Below are positions 32,358 to 41,367 of a DNA stretch of 64,000 nucleotides, piece by piece. The DNA comes from Halorubrum sp. 48-1-W (lineage in GTDB: Archaea; Halobacteriota; Halobacteria; Halobacteriales; Haloferacaceae). The stretch is from positions 1-64,000 of the forward strand of contig NZ_QMIM01000016.1 in the NCBI RefSeq assembly GCF_003287355.1, given 5' to 3'. The notes under the pieces were generated by a model. That model saw only the letters and a list, made by a program, of their open reading frames with translations. It made no database searches and was not told the DNA's origin. The translations under genes and the position numbers were made by a program. Each line of letters opens with the position of its first letter. Positions within the stretch are counted from its first letter, which is position 1.

Positions 32358-32867
32358 TCACTCCCGGTCGTCCGAGACCCCGTGACGGACCTTCACCGCG
32401 ACGCCGCTGTCGAACGCGAGCGCCTCCGCGCCCGACAGCTCCGCGCGCCCGGCCGCGAACAGGGCGTCGTCGCCGTCGACGACGAGGACCTCGTCGCCCG
32501 GCCGGATCCCGCGGTCAGCCGCGGTCACGAACTTCGCGAAGGCGTTCCGCCCGTCGCGGACGAACGGCTCGCTCTCCTCGCCGACGACGACGCGATGGGC
32601 GGGCGCGGGGGACACCCGGCGTATCCGCCTCGCACCGACCTCGCCGAGGGTGAACCGCCCGTCGGTCCCGTAGGTGACGATCCGGTCGCCCTCGCTGCTC
32701 CCCGGGGTGTCGTCGACGTCGCCGGCGATCACCTGTCGGGGTCGCCCCCCGCTGGACCGGCGGATCGTGACCGGTTCCTCGGGCGGGAAGAGCGCCTCCC
32801 CGGCCCCCGACCCGAACTGGTAGTCCGCACCGGTCCGCAGGTCGGCGAGGTCCTCGCTGTCGCTCAT
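32358..32867 (-). CDS. PUA-domain RNA-binding-type protein
   Basis: A 169-residue protein. The C-terminal half is a PUA domain, with FVRDGRNAFAKFVTAADRGIRPGDEVLVVDGDDALFAAGRAELSG in spaced motifs (VTAAD, GDEVLVV, AAGRA). The N-terminal half has ADYQFGSGAGEALFPPEE, which resembles the region preceding the PUA domain in archaeosine tRNA-ribosyltransferase-related proteins. It probably binds RNA. It follows the MFS gene on the same strand at a distance of 68 bp in front of its start. Confidence 0.83.
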   Translation of the reverse strand: MSDSEDLADLRTGADYQFGSGAGEALFPPEEPVTIRRSSGGRPRQVIAGDVDDTPGSSEGDRIVTYGTDGRFTLGEVGARRIRRVSPAPAHRVVVGEESEPFVRDGRNAFAKFVTAADRGIRPGDEVLVVDGDDALFAAGRAELSGAEALAFDSGVAVKVRHGVSDDRE

Positions 32868-32935
32868 GGGCGCGGTACCGCCGCCGCGCGCAAATCGGTT
32901 CCGATACGGCCGACCGTCACCGGTAGGGCCGGCCG

Positions 32936-34222
32936 TCACGCCACGGTCCCGTCCGGAGCCTTCGCCGCTGCCCGTCGCGCTTGGACGACGAAGAGCGTCG
33001 TGGCGAACCCGATGAAGCCCGCTGCGAGCAGAAAGCCCGTCTCGGTCGTGGTGAAGTCCATCGTCGTCCCGACGAGCACCGGCCCGACCACCTGTCCGAT
33101 CTTCCAAGAGATGGAGCGCAACGACATCGCACTGGCGACGGAGTCGTGACGCTCGCCCTCGTCGACGAAGAGCGACATACTGGCGGGCAGCCGGATCGAG
33201 TCGGCGACGCCGAGAAGCGAGTAGGCGGTGAACAGCGCGAAGAAGGCCCCGCCGAGCGTCTGGGAGTCGCCGAAGTACGAGACGGTGACCGGGTCGACCG
33301 TCCCCTCGAAGTAGACGGCCAGCGGGATCGCGGCGGTACCGACCCCGTACAGCAGGGCCCCGGTCGCGACGAAGGCGTGTCGCCGCCCGTACCGGTCAGT
33401 CAGGTCGCCCACGAACCCCTGTGTGACCGCCTTCGTCGCCTTCCCGCCGGCCATGATCCACCCGATCGCGAACGCCGAGATGCCGAACGTCGTCCGCGCG
33501 TAGATCGGGAGGAAGATGATAACGGCCATCTTGCCGACGCTGAAGGTGAACCGGAAGACGACGAGCGAGCGGAGCATCGGTAACGCCAGGAGCGACCGGA
33601 ACGTCTCGATCCCCCCGACCGCCTCGGGGTCGGTCCGTCCTCCCGGGTTGTCCCGCAGGAAGCGGTAGACGAGGAGGAAGCTCACGAGCGTGATCAAAGA
33701 GAGCACCGCGTACGTCTCGGTGAACCCGTACGCGTACAGCAGATAGCCCCCGAGGAGGTCACCCATGAGCGAGGACACCGACGCGAACTGATTGTACGAC
33801 CCGAGCCAGAGCCCCTGTTCGTCGTCGGGACTGATCTCGCCGATTATCGTCGCGCCGGTGATCCAGAGGACGCTCGCGCCGAGCCCCTGGAGCATCCGCA
33901 CGAGGATCACGTGGACGGGGCTCGAGACGAACGCGAACCCCACGAAGACGACGACGTTGATCAGGAACCCGGCGAGCAGGAAGCGCTTGGAGTTGCCCGT
34001 GTCGATCGCTCGCCCGAGCGGGAGGACGACGAGCAGTTGTACGGCTGCGAAGGCGGTTCCGAAGAGCCCCTCGACGAAGCCGGTGGTCCCGAAGAGGTCG
34101 GCGTACAGCGCGAGCGCGATGAGTATGGTCGAGTACGCCTGGCTACGCGCGAAGGCGGTCCCGGCGAGCGACGCGAACTCCGCGTTGCCGAGGAGCCGTA
34201 CCGAGTTTCCGAAGCGGGCCAC
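32936..34222 (-). CDS. MFS transporter
   Basis: A 428-residue permease with about twelve helices. It starts at a GTG (34222) giving MARFGNSVRLLGNAEFASL; a TATA-like ctttaatac at about 34254-34262 is 35 bases upstream. The loop-2/3 motif is weak (LPLGRAIDTGNSKRFL) and loop 8/9 has GDLTDRYGRRH. The region VLVRMLQGLGASVLWITGATIIGE is typical of drug/metabolite MFS members. Substrate unknown. It diverges from nothing, since the HD gene lies upstream on the same strand. Confidence 0.87.
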   Translation of the reverse strand: MARFGNSVRLLGNAEFASLAGTAFARSQAYSTILIALALYADLFGTTGFVEGLFGTAFAAVQLLVVLPLGRAIDTGNSKRFLLAGFLINVVVFVGFAFVSSPVHVILVRMLQGLGASVLWITGATIIGEISPDDEQGLWLGSYNQFASVSSLMGDLLGGYLLYAYGFTETYAVLSLITLVSFLLVYRFLRDNPGGRTDPEAVGGIETFRSLLALPMLRSLVVFRFTFSVGKMAVIIFLPIYARTTFGISAFAIGWIMAGGKATKAVTQGFVGDLTDRYGRRHAFVATGALLYGVGTAAIPLAVYFEGTVDPVTVSYFGDSQTLGGAFFALFTAYSLLGVADSIRLPASMSLFVDEGERHDSVASAMSLRSISWKIGQVVGPVLVGTTMDFTTTETGFLLAAGFIGFATTLFVVQARRAAAKAPDGTVA

Positions 34223-34395
34223 GTCCGGGTATCGACTCGCCCGAGGGGGTCCACGTATTAAAGGCCGGGCGACCCGGCGGTCCCTGCTGGGTTCCGTCGT
34301 CGTCGCCGATCCCGGCGACGGGTCGGTCCCAACCGTCGCGACGGCTCGGCGTCGAGCACGGCGAGACGGTGTCGGAGCACAGTGACGGTACCGGA

Positions 34396-35217
34396 CTACA
34401 GCTCGATCCGCTCGACGAGCGACCCCTCGCCGTTCTCCTTGGTGTTGATCGCGACGATCCGGACGTCGTCTTCGAGCAGGGAGCCCTCGACTTTGGCCTT
34501 CAGGAGCGAGTCCACCTGGTAGACGCCCGCGGCGTTGTTCATCCGGATCTCCACCTGGACGGGGTTCTCTTCGTCGGAACGGAGGATCACGGACTCGATC
34601 GCCTGCGAGGAGACGGTGTTGATCCCGCGGCCACCCTTCTCGTAGGGGACCCGCGAGCGGCCACGCTCCATGTCGAGTCCGTCGGCGATCCGGATGACGC
34701 CCGCCTCCCGGGTCAGCGGTTGCTCCTCGGTGTGGTGACACAGGATCGCGTGGAGCACCTCCGACTTCACGCGGACGTGCTCGGGGACGTCGTAGAACTC
34801 CGGCAACAGCCGGTCGAGCACGTCGGCCGCCAACGGGATCGAGTAGTAGGAGTGGTCGTCGCGGTGGACCACGTGGCCGACGTCGTGAAGCGTCGCCGCG
34901 AGCACGATGATGACCGGCTCGTCGGCCTCGTCGAGCCCCTGCTGGCGGGCCCCGTTGAACTGGACGTCGTTGGCCTTGAGCAGTTCGTAGAGCTTGAGCG
35001 CGCGGTCACGGACGATCTCGACGTGTTTCGTCCCGTGGTCGTTGTACCCCTTCCGGGCGACCGCGTTGACGTTCTGTGCCTCGAGGTACGTCGTGACCTC
35101 CGGGTCGGTCTCGAGCCGCTCGAGCACCTCGTTGATCCGGCCGTCTGGGAACGGGTGATCGGCGTCCGGGTCGTACTCCTGTCTTTCGGCGCGTGCGTCG
35201 TCGGCCGCCTTCGTCAT
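34396..35217 (-). CDS. HD-domain phosphohydrolase
   Basis: A 273-residue protein starting MTKAADDARAERQ. The HD metal-binding residues are in HGTKHVEIV, LAATLHDVGHVVHRDDHSYY and ILCHHTEEQPLTREAGVIRIADGLDME. The C-terminal part (about 185-273) is a beta-rich extension conserved in archaeal members. HD proteins cleave nucleotides or phosphoesters; this group is uncharacterised. It is divergent from the MFS gene at 35361. Confidence 0.88.
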   Translation of the reverse strand: MTKAADDARAERQEYDPDADHPFPDGRINEVLERLETDPEVTTYLEAQNVNAVARKGYNDHGTKHVEIVRDRALKLYELLKANDVQFNGARQQGLDEADEPVIIVLAATLHDVGHVVHRDDHSYYSIPLAADVLDRLLPEFYDVPEHVRVKSEVLHAILCHHTEEQPLTREAGVIRIADGLDMERGRSRVPYEKGGRGINTVSSQAIESVILRSDEENPVQVEIRMNNAAGVYQVDSLLKAKVEGSLLEDDVRIVAINTKENGEGSLVERIEL

Positions 35218-35360
35218 GGGATAACTCCGACGCGACGGGGCGACAAAAGGGTGTGGTCCGGTCGGTATTCGTCGTCGGTATCGGGCGACCTCCGAAGCGT
35301 TCCCCACCCGTTCCGGTACGCCAACCTATACCAGCGTCCCCGCGAGAGGACGGCCCATCG

Positions 35361-36635
35361 ATGTCGCGACGGGTCGTCGGTCGCCGGGAGTACGGGATGA
35401 CCCTCGCCGCGAGCGCGAGCTACACCTGTCTGATGTTCGTCTGGTTCTCGCTGCCCGCGTACCTCCCGACGATCATCGACGACGTGGGACTGACGAACAC
35501 GCAGGCGGGCGTCCTCGCGGGGGCGATCCCGCTGACGTACGTCCCCGTCGCGCTGTTCTCCGGGCTCGCCGTTGACCGACTGGGTCCGGGGAGGGCCATC
35601 GGCGTGGGGGTCCTGGTCTACGGCGGCGGGCAGATCGGCCGGAGCGTCGCCCCCGGGTTCGCCTCCCTGCTGGCGTTCACGCTGGCGATGGGCGTCGGCG
35701 CGACGGCCGTCACGTTCGGGCTTCCGAAGCTCGTCTCCGTGCTGTTTCCCCCCGATCGGACCGGCCGACCGACGGCGCTCTACCTCGTCGCCGCCTCGGC
35801 GGGATCCGCGGGCGTCTTCGCCGTCGGCAGACCCGTTCTGGGTCCCGTCCTCGGCGGGTGGCGACCGCTGTTCCTCTGGAGCGGCGTCGTCGCGGTCGCC
35901 TACGGGGCGGTCTGGCTCCTCGTCGCGATCCGGACCGGCGTCGACGACGCGGACGCCGGCGGGACTGGTGACGGAGACGCCGGCGGGACTGGTGACGGAG
36001 ACGCCGGCGGGACAGGTGACGGGGAGGCGTTCGACCTCGGGTCGCTAACAGCCGACCTCCGACTCGTGCTCACCCACCGCGAGCTTCGGCTGGTCGTCGT
36101 GGTCGGGACGATGTTCCTGCTGATCAACCACGGGATACAGGGGTGGCTCCCGACGTTTTTGGAGTCGCGCGGGCTGTCGGCGGCCCTCGCCGGACGGTCG
36201 ACGAGCCTGTTCGTCGTCGCCTACGTCGTGGGTGTCCTCGGGATCCCCGAGCTGGCGGACCGGTTTACGGTCAGGCGGCCCGCGCTCACAGCGTCCGGCG
36301 GCGTGGCTTTCCTCGGGATCGCAGCGCTGATCGCGGGTGACACCGGGGCCCTGGCGGTCGTCGGCATCGCCGTCGCCGGGGTGGGAACCGGCGGGCTCTC
36401 GCCGCTGATCCGGACGATCCCGCCGGACCTCGAGGGGATCGGGTCCAGGCTGACGGGGACGGCGGTGGGGTTCATCTTCGCGGTCGGCGAGATCGGCGGG
36501 TTCGCCGGGCCGGTGCTCGTCGGGACGCTGTACGACGCGACCGGCTCGTACGGCCCCGGGTTCGGGATACTCGCAGCCGGCGGCGTCGGGATCGCCGTCG
36601 CCGGGGGCGTGCTGACCGCCTCGGAACGTCGGTGA
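35361..36635 (+). CDS. MFS transporter (CynX/nitrate-type)
   Basis: A 424-residue twelve-helix permease. The start MSRRVVGRREYGMTLAAS precedes a first helix YTCLMFVWFSLPAYLPTI, and the next loop contains SGLAVDRLGPGRAIG (MFS motif A). The central cytoplasmic loop (about 197-225) is a variable GGTGDGDA repeat made by a 24-bp tandem unit. Family resembles cyanate or nitrate/oxalate transporters, but the substrate is not predictable. No metabolic partner adjoins except GH32 to the right on the opposite strand. Confidence 0.87.
   Translation: MSRRVVGRREYGMTLAASASYTCLMFVWFSLPAYLPTIIDDVGLTNTQAGVLAGAIPLTYVPVALFSGLAVDRLGPGRAIGVGVLVYGGGQIGRSVAPGFASLLAFTLAMGVGATAVTFGLPKLVSVLFPPDRTGRPTALYLVAASAGSAGVFAVGRPVLGPVLGGWRPLFLWSGVVAVAYGAVWLLVAIRTGVDDADAGGTGDGDAGGTGDGDAGGTGDGEAFDLGSLTADLRLVLTHRELRLVVVVGTMFLLINHGIQGWLPTFLESRGLSAALAGRSTSLFVVAYVVGVLGIPELADRFTVRRPALTASGGVAFLGIAALIAGDTGALAVVGIAVAGVGTGGLSPLIRTIPPDLEGIGSRLTGTAVGFIFAVGEIGGFAGPVLVGTLYDATGSYGPGFGILAAGGVGIAVAGGVLTASERR
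35954..36025. repeat. 24-bp in-frame tandem repeat in MFS loop
   Basis: gccggcgggactggtgacgg plus agac is repeated three times (last copy diverged) in the central loop of the MFS gene, encoding AGGTGDGD units in frame. Confidence 0.85.
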
Positions 36636-36718
36636 CGGACCGACGGGGGAACCGACGACTCCCGACCGGACGTCCGGAGCCCGGACCCTGCCCGTCCGGA
36701 TCGAGTCGCCCCCGCGAC

Positions 36719-39106
36719 CTACCGGGGGTCGGCCCGCCGGAGCCCGTCGCTACCGATCGGCCACGCGCCCGCCATCCGCCACACCGAGAGGTCGACCTCG
36801 ACGCGCTCCGGGGATTCGGGGTCGGTCACCGTCCCGCTCGGAACGGTCGAAAGCGAGACGCCGGTCGCGTCGTGACGCGTCGGATAGATCCGCGTCGCGA
36901 GCGCCCGCCGCCCGTTCACGAACACCTCGAGGACGGAGGCGTCGACGAAGACGCGGACGTCGAGGGGACGCTCGAGGTCGTCGACGGCCACGCCGACCGG
37001 CGCGTCCCGCGCGTCGCGGTCGAGACTGCTCTCCGAGCGGTCGACGACGATCCGGTCGCAGCCGACCCGGACCGTCGTCCGTTCCGCGCCGTCCGGCGAC
37101 TCCCGAACCCGGAGCGCGACGACCACGTCGCCGGGGTCGAGGCGGGCCCGGACCTCGAACGCCTCGACGGTCACGTCGAGTCGGTCCGAGGTCGGTCCGA
37201 CGGTCCGCGTTTCGTTAACCAGCCGCGTCCCGCGGAGACGGTCGACCTCCCGTGCGGGTCGCTGTCGGAGTTCGCCGTCGACGACGGCCACCTCGCGCGG
37301 GAGGCTCATCGCCCCGGACCAGCCGGCGTCCCACTGGCTCGTTGCCGACCGTTCCTCGCGGAGCCAGCCGACGGTTACCGTCCGGCCGTCCGGCGTCGAG
37401 AGCGACTGCGGGGCGTAGAACGCGCCGGGATCGAGGGTCCCCTCGTCGTCCACGCGGAACCGGTCGTCGTCGGCGTCGAAGGTCCCGAGGAAGTACCGCA
37501 CGTCCTCGTAGTCGGAGACGTGGAGGAGGTCGCCGTCGGGGAACCGCAACAGCTCCGGACACTCCCAGACGACGCCCGGTTCGGCCTCCGCGGTCACGAG
37601 GGCCGGGCCATCGTAGGTCCACTCGCGGAGGTCTCGGCTGGTGTACAACACCACAGCGCCGCCGCGGTCCTGGAGGCCCGCGCCGATCAGTTGGTGCCAC
37701 CGGTCGGCCTCGTACCACAAACAGTGGTCCCGGAAGTGCGCGGGCTCGCCGGGCGTCGACAGCAGGTCCAGTTCGGGCGGCGGCGACCGGACGACCGGGT
37801 TCGCCCCGTCGGCCTCGAAGCCCGTCAGGTCGGCGTCGGTCGCGGTCGCGAGACACGGGCGCTGCCACCCGTCGCGTCCGCCGGTGTAGAGCGCGTAGAC
37901 CGCGTCGGCGTCCGCGGCCTCAACGGGGGTGTCGGGGCCGCCGTCCGGCCCACCCGCCGGGACGACGCGCCGCGTCTCGCCGTCCGACCCTTCGAGCACG
38001 TCGACGGCGACCGCACAGCCCGACCAGCAACCGTCCCGGTCGGGTCCGCTCGGGTCGGGAGACATCGCCACGGGACGGTCCTCCCAGCGGACGAGGTCCT
38101 CGCTCACGGCGTGGCCCCAGTGGACCGAGTGGTGGTACGGGCCGGCCGGGTTGTACTGGTAGAAGAGGTGGTACGTCCCGTCGTGATGGATCAGTCCGTT
38201 GGGGTCGTTGAGCCAGTTGACCGGCGGGGTGACGTGGTAGGCGGGACGGTCGCGGTCCCCGGAGAGCGCGTCGCGGTAGCGCGCGAGCTCTCGACCGCTC
38301 TTCGGTCTGCCCGTCGCGAGCGCGGTGTCGTACTCGCTCGCGCCGGCGAGCCACCGGAGCACGTCGGCCGTGAAGCGCTCGCGGGTCGCCTCGGTCGTCT
38401 CGTCGTCGTGCTGGGCGAACTCCATGCCGACGCCGACGCCGAAGACGGTCCCCGAGCCGATCCGCCACTGGAGCACGGTCGCCTCCCGGGGAACGTCCTC
38501 GACGCCGCGGTAGGTGGACGCCAGCACGTCGGCCCGCTCCGGGAGCACGTCCTCGTATCGCGCGTACGGGGCGGTCGAGCCCGCGGGCCGGATGTGGTGA
38601 CGGAGCCCCTCGAGCCCGTCGACCGCGGGGTGGCCGGCGTACAGCGGGTGCCACAGCGGGCCGACGGGCTCGCTCACCTCCTCGGTCCCCGTCGCATCCG
38701 GCGGAACGGGGTCGATCCCGAGCGCACTCACTTGCGCGAGCGCCCGCGCGGAACAGAACAGCCCGCCGCCGTCGGCGAGGAACGTCCGGATCGGTCCCGC
38801 ACAGTCGGCGACGGTCGCGGGGTCGCTCACGGGGTCGTAGGCGTGCCACCAGAGCGCGTCGAACCGGTCGAGGTCGACGTCGCCGACGGCGACCGCCGCG
38901 AGCGGCACCGTCTCGACGTCGCCCACCACCCTGCGGGCGAACGCGAGCGCGGCTGTGGGCTCCTCGCCGGTCGGCACTGCCTCCACGTTTCCGGCCGTCT
39001 CCACGTTTCCGTCTGCGCCCCAGCCGTCCGTCGCCTCCGCTGTCGTGCGTCCCTCGTCCACGGACCGCTCGACGAGGAACCCGAGGCGGGCCTCGATCTC
39101 GGACAT
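36719..39106 (-). CDS. GH32 fructosidase with N-terminal amidotransferase-like domain
   Basis: Hydrolyses beta-fructosides (sucrose, levan or inulin). The 795 residues divide into an N-terminal alpha/beta domain (about 55-255; DALWWHAYDP, FLADGGGLFCSARAL, resembling ThuA/GATase-like folds) and a GH32 five-blade propeller plus beta-sandwich (about 285-790). The catalytic residues are present: nucleophile in NWLNDPNG (Asp about 301), transition-state Asp about 460 in HFRDH, where the usual motif is RDP, and acid/base Glu about 515 in WECPELL. No signal peptide is visible, so action inside the cell is likely. Confidence 0.9.
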   Translation of the reverse strand: MSEIEARLGFLVERSVDEGRTTAEATDGWGADGNVETAGNVEAVPTGEEPTAALAFARRVVGDVETVPLAAVAVGDVDLDRFDALWWHAYDPVSDPATVADCAGPIRTFLADGGGLFCSARALAQVSALGIDPVPPDATGTEEVSEPVGPLWHPLYAGHPAVDGLEGLRHHIRPAGSTAPYARYEDVLPERADVLASTYRGVEDVPREATVLQWRIGSGTVFGVGVGMEFAQHDDETTEATRERFTADVLRWLAGASEYDTALATGRPKSGRELARYRDALSGDRDRPAYHVTPPVNWLNDPNGLIHHDGTYHLFYQYNPAGPYHHSVHWGHAVSEDLVRWEDRPVAMSPDPSGPDRDGCWSGCAVAVDVLEGSDGETRRVVPAGGPDGGPDTPVEAADADAVYALYTGGRDGWQRPCLATATDADLTGFEADGANPVVRSPPPELDLLSTPGEPAHFRDHCLWYEADRWHQLIGAGLQDRGGAVVLYTSRDLREWTYDGPALVTAEAEPGVVWECPELLRFPDGDLLHVSDYEDVRYFLGTFDADDDRFRVDDEGTLDPGAFYAPQSLSTPDGRTVTVGWLREERSATSQWDAGWSGAMSLPREVAVVDGELRQRPAREVDRLRGTRLVNETRTVGPTSDRLDVTVEAFEVRARLDPGDVVVALRVRESPDGAERTTVRVGCDRIVVDRSESSLDRDARDAPVGVAVDDLERPLDVRVFVDASVLEVFVNGRRALATRIYPTRHDATGVSLSTVPSGTVTDPESPERVEVDLSVWRMAGAWPIGSDGLRRADPR

Positions 39107-39440
39107 GATCCGAAGTTACCACGCTCGTTGTAAAAACCGTTCTCCACCGCGCGACGTCGAACCCGTCTGCGAACCGGGGGGACCGCGGGTGGCAGATTCC
39201 GTCGGAGACAACACATATAAGCCACCGATTCCCGTATCCGGGAGCGTGACTCGAACCGCGTCGTCGCTCGGCTCGCGACCGCCGACAGCGACGCGGCTCT
39301 TCTCGAAGAAACGCACGTGACGCGTCCACAGGCGGGAGTGGCGACCCCGTCCCGGACGACCCCCGACGCACATCGTTTCACGACGAGTACAGCCGTTCCG
39401 ACGACCGACCCGCGACGACGCGACCGACACCACGACACCG
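39107..39440 (+). promoter_or_regulatory. Promoter and leader region of dapA
   Basis: A TATA-like acatataag lies at 39213-39221. No TATA is seen closer to dapA, so its transcript probably begins near 39244 with a leader of about 200 bases. The leader contains the short ORF described next. No lysine-riboswitch-like structure was recognised. Confidence 0.5.
39246..39320 (+). CDS. Possible 24-residue leader peptide upstream of dapA
   Basis: A GTG at 39246 lies about 29 bases after the TATA centre, exactly where a leaderless transcript would start. It opens a 24-codon frame that ends TRLFSKKRT before TGA. Two adjacent lysine codons (AAG AAA) and an arginine codon lie three codons from the stop, upstream of a lysine-biosynthesis operon. 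This would suit an attenuation-type leader peptide, but the peptide is short and may be chance. Confidence 0.45.
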   Translation: MTRTASSLGSRPPTATRLFSKKRT

Positions 39441-40433
39441 ATGACGAACGCTACGACAACGACGACACCGTACACGACCGACCGCGACGACACCGACCGA
39501 GAACCGACCGACGAACCCTTCGAGGGGGTGTACCCCGCGATGACGACCCCGTTCACGGACGAAAACGGGATCGACCACGACCGGCTCGCCGAGAACGCCC
39601 GCTACCTCGAGCGGGCGGGCGTCGACGGGGTGGTCCCCGTCGGCTCCACCGGCGAGTCGGCGACGATGACCCACGACGAGCACATCGAGGTGGTCGAGAC
39701 CGTTCGTGACGCCGTCGACGGCGTGCCCGTGATCGCGGGCACGGGCTCGAACAACACCGCCGAGGCGCTCTCGCTCTCCCGCCGGGCTGTGGAGGCGGGC
39801 GCGGACGGGCTCCTGCTCATCTCCCCGTACTACAACAAGCCGGAGCCCGAGGGGTTCTTAGAGCACTACCGGACGGTCGCGGACGCGGTCGACCTCCCGC
39901 AGATCGTCTACAACGTCCCCTCGCGGACCGGGCGGTCGATCCCCGTCGACGTCGCCGTCGAGCTCGCGAGCCATCCGAACGTCCAGGGGTACAAGGCCGC
40001 CTCCGGCGACTTGAACCGGATCAGCGAGGTGATCGAGCGGACCCGCGATGAGGAGTTCTCCGTGCTCTCGGGCGACGACGGGCTGACCCTCCCGACGCTC
40101 TCCGTCGGCGGGACGGGCACGATAAGCGTCGTCGCGAACGTCGAGCCGGAGCGCGCGTGTGCGATGGTCGGCTCGGCGCTCTCGGGCGATTACGGTCGCG
40201 CGCGCGAGCTCCACCACGAGCTCGCCCCGCTGGTCCGCGAGCTGTTCGCCGAGACGAACCCGATCCCGGTGACGGAGGCGATGTACATCCGCGGCCGTGG
40301 CGGCCCGCACGTCCGGTCGCCGCTCACCCGGCTCTCCGCGGAGCGTCGCGAGTCGCTCCGGGAACTGCTCGCGGAGTACGAGGGGGAGGAGGGGACACCG
40401 GTTGCGACCGGGACGGCGGGGGGTGTCGAATGA
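39441..40433 (+). CDS. dapA: 4-hydroxy-tetrahydrodipicolinate synthase
   Basis: First committed step of lysine synthesis: pyruvate plus aspartate semialdehyde to HTPA. The 330 residues contain FEGVYPAMTTPF, VPVGSTGESATM, SPYYNKPE, VYNVPSRTGRS and the Schiff-base lysine in GYKAASGD. The first 27 residues are a Thr/Asp-rich extension that may not belong to the mature fold; a GTG at 39528 is a possible internal start. The TGA overlaps the dapB ATG (ATGA), so translation is coupled. Confidence 0.95.
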   Translation: MTNATTTTTPYTTDRDDTDREPTDEPFEGVYPAMTTPFTDENGIDHDRLAENARYLERAGVDGVVPVGSTGESATMTHDEHIEVVETVRDAVDGVPVIAGTGSNNTAEALSLSRRAVEAGADGLLLISPYYNKPEPEGFLEHYRTVADAVDLPQIVYNVPSRTGRSIPVDVAVELASHPNVQGYKAASGDLNRISEVIERTRDEEFSVLSGDDGLTLPTLSVGGTGTISVVANVEPERACAMVGSALSGDYGRARELHHELAPLVRELFAETNPIPVTEAMYIRGRGGPHVRSPLTRLSAERRESLRELLAEYEGEEGTPVATGTAGGVE

Positions 40434-41278
40434 CGGCCCGGGGCGACACGGGCGATGGCGGGGCGAGCGCCGGGGACCTCCGGATCGCCGTCACCGGCGC
40501 GGGCGGCCGGATGGGTCGGGAGGTGATCGAGGCCGCGACGGCCCGGGAGGGCGTGACGGTCGCGGTCGCGGTCAACCGCACCGCCACGGACCCGGTCGCG
40601 GGCGTCGAGGTCGCGGACGCGGCCCGGCTCGCCGAACTGCTCGACGAAACCGACCCCGACGTGCTCGTCGACTTCACGGGACCCGCGTCGGCCGTCGCGT
40701 ATGCCGAGACCGCCGCGGACGCCGGCGTGGCGGTCGTCATCGGGACGACCGGCTTCGACTCCGACGGGACGGCACAGCTCCGGGCCCTGAGCGAGCGCGT
40801 CCCCCTGCTGAAGGCGTCGAGCTTCGCGCGCGGGCTCGCCGCGCTCCGCCGGGCGGTCCGCGAGGCGGTCGCGGCGGTCCCCGGCTACGACGTGGAGGTG
40901 ACCGAGACCCACCACAACGGGAAGCGGGACGCCCCGTCGGGGACGGCGAAGACGCTCCTCGACGACGTGGAGTCGGTCCGCGGGGACCTCGACCGCCGGG
41001 TCCACGGCCGCGAGGGCGACGCGCCCCGCGAGCCCGGCGAGGTGGGCGTCCACGCGAGACGCGCCGGCGACGTGACCGCCGAACACGAGGTGTTGCTCGC
41101 GGGCAACCACGAGACGCTCTCGCTCACGAACCGCGCCGGCGACCGCGGCGTGTTCGCGGAGGGGGCGCTCGACGCCGCCGTGTGGCTTTCGGGCCGCGCT
41201 CCCGGCCGATACGACTTCGACGACGTGCTCGGCGGGGGGTCGGCCCCGCCGACGCGGGACGAGGGGACGGACCGGTGA
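40430..41278 (+). CDS. dapB: 4-hydroxy-tetrahydrodipicolinate reductase
   Basis: Reduces HTPA with NAD(P)H. The 282 residues start with a 16-residue Gly-rich tail, then the dinucleotide fold IAVTGAGGRMGREV, IGTTGFD, and the active-site motif ETHHNGKRDAPSGTA. Overlaps dapA by four bases. The next gene dapD is 89 bases away with its own TATA-like element, so dapAB may be one transcript and dapD onwards another or a read-through. Confidence 0.96.
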   Translation: MTARGDTGDGGASAGDLRIAVTGAGGRMGREVIEAATAREGVTVAVAVNRTATDPVAGVEVADAARLAELLDETDPDVLVDFTGPASAVAYAETAADAGVAVVIGTTGFDSDGTAQLRALSERVPLLKASSFARGLAALRRAVREAVAAVPGYDVEVTETHHNGKRDAPSGTAKTLLDDVESVRGDLDRRVHGREGDAPREPGEVGVHARRAGDVTAEHEVLLAGNHETLSLTNRAGDRGVFAEGALDAAVWLSGRAPGRYDFDDVLGGGSAPPTRDEGTDR

Positions 41279-41329
41279 GCGGTCGACGAGCCGGCGAACA
41301 CGATGAGTGAGGTACCCATGGACACACAT

Positions 41330-41363
41330 CGACGAATAAATACCGCCGGTCGGCGTCAGGGGG
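41330..41363 (+). promoter_or_regulatory. TATA element and Shine-Dalgarno before dapD
   Basis: gacgaataaatac (41329-41341) is about 32 bases before the dapD ATG and agggggag (41358-41365) is a strong Shine-Dalgarno-like sequence. This suggests an internal promoter for dapD-lysA-dapF-dapE, and unusually also a leadered start. Confidence 0.55.
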
Positions 41364-41367
41364 AGTA

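Noticed and set aside
36632-39133. A very long open frame on the plus strand opposite the GH32 gene (and similar ones opposite purK/GarR and the Bat-type gene)
   Set aside because: In DNA this GC-rich, stops are rare in antisense frames. The translation is Arg/Pro/Gly/Val-rich without any domain, while the opposite strand encodes recognised enzymes.
39107-39440. A lysine riboswitch in the dapA leader
   Set aside because: No L-box-like architecture was seen, and lysine riboswitches are not known from archaea.
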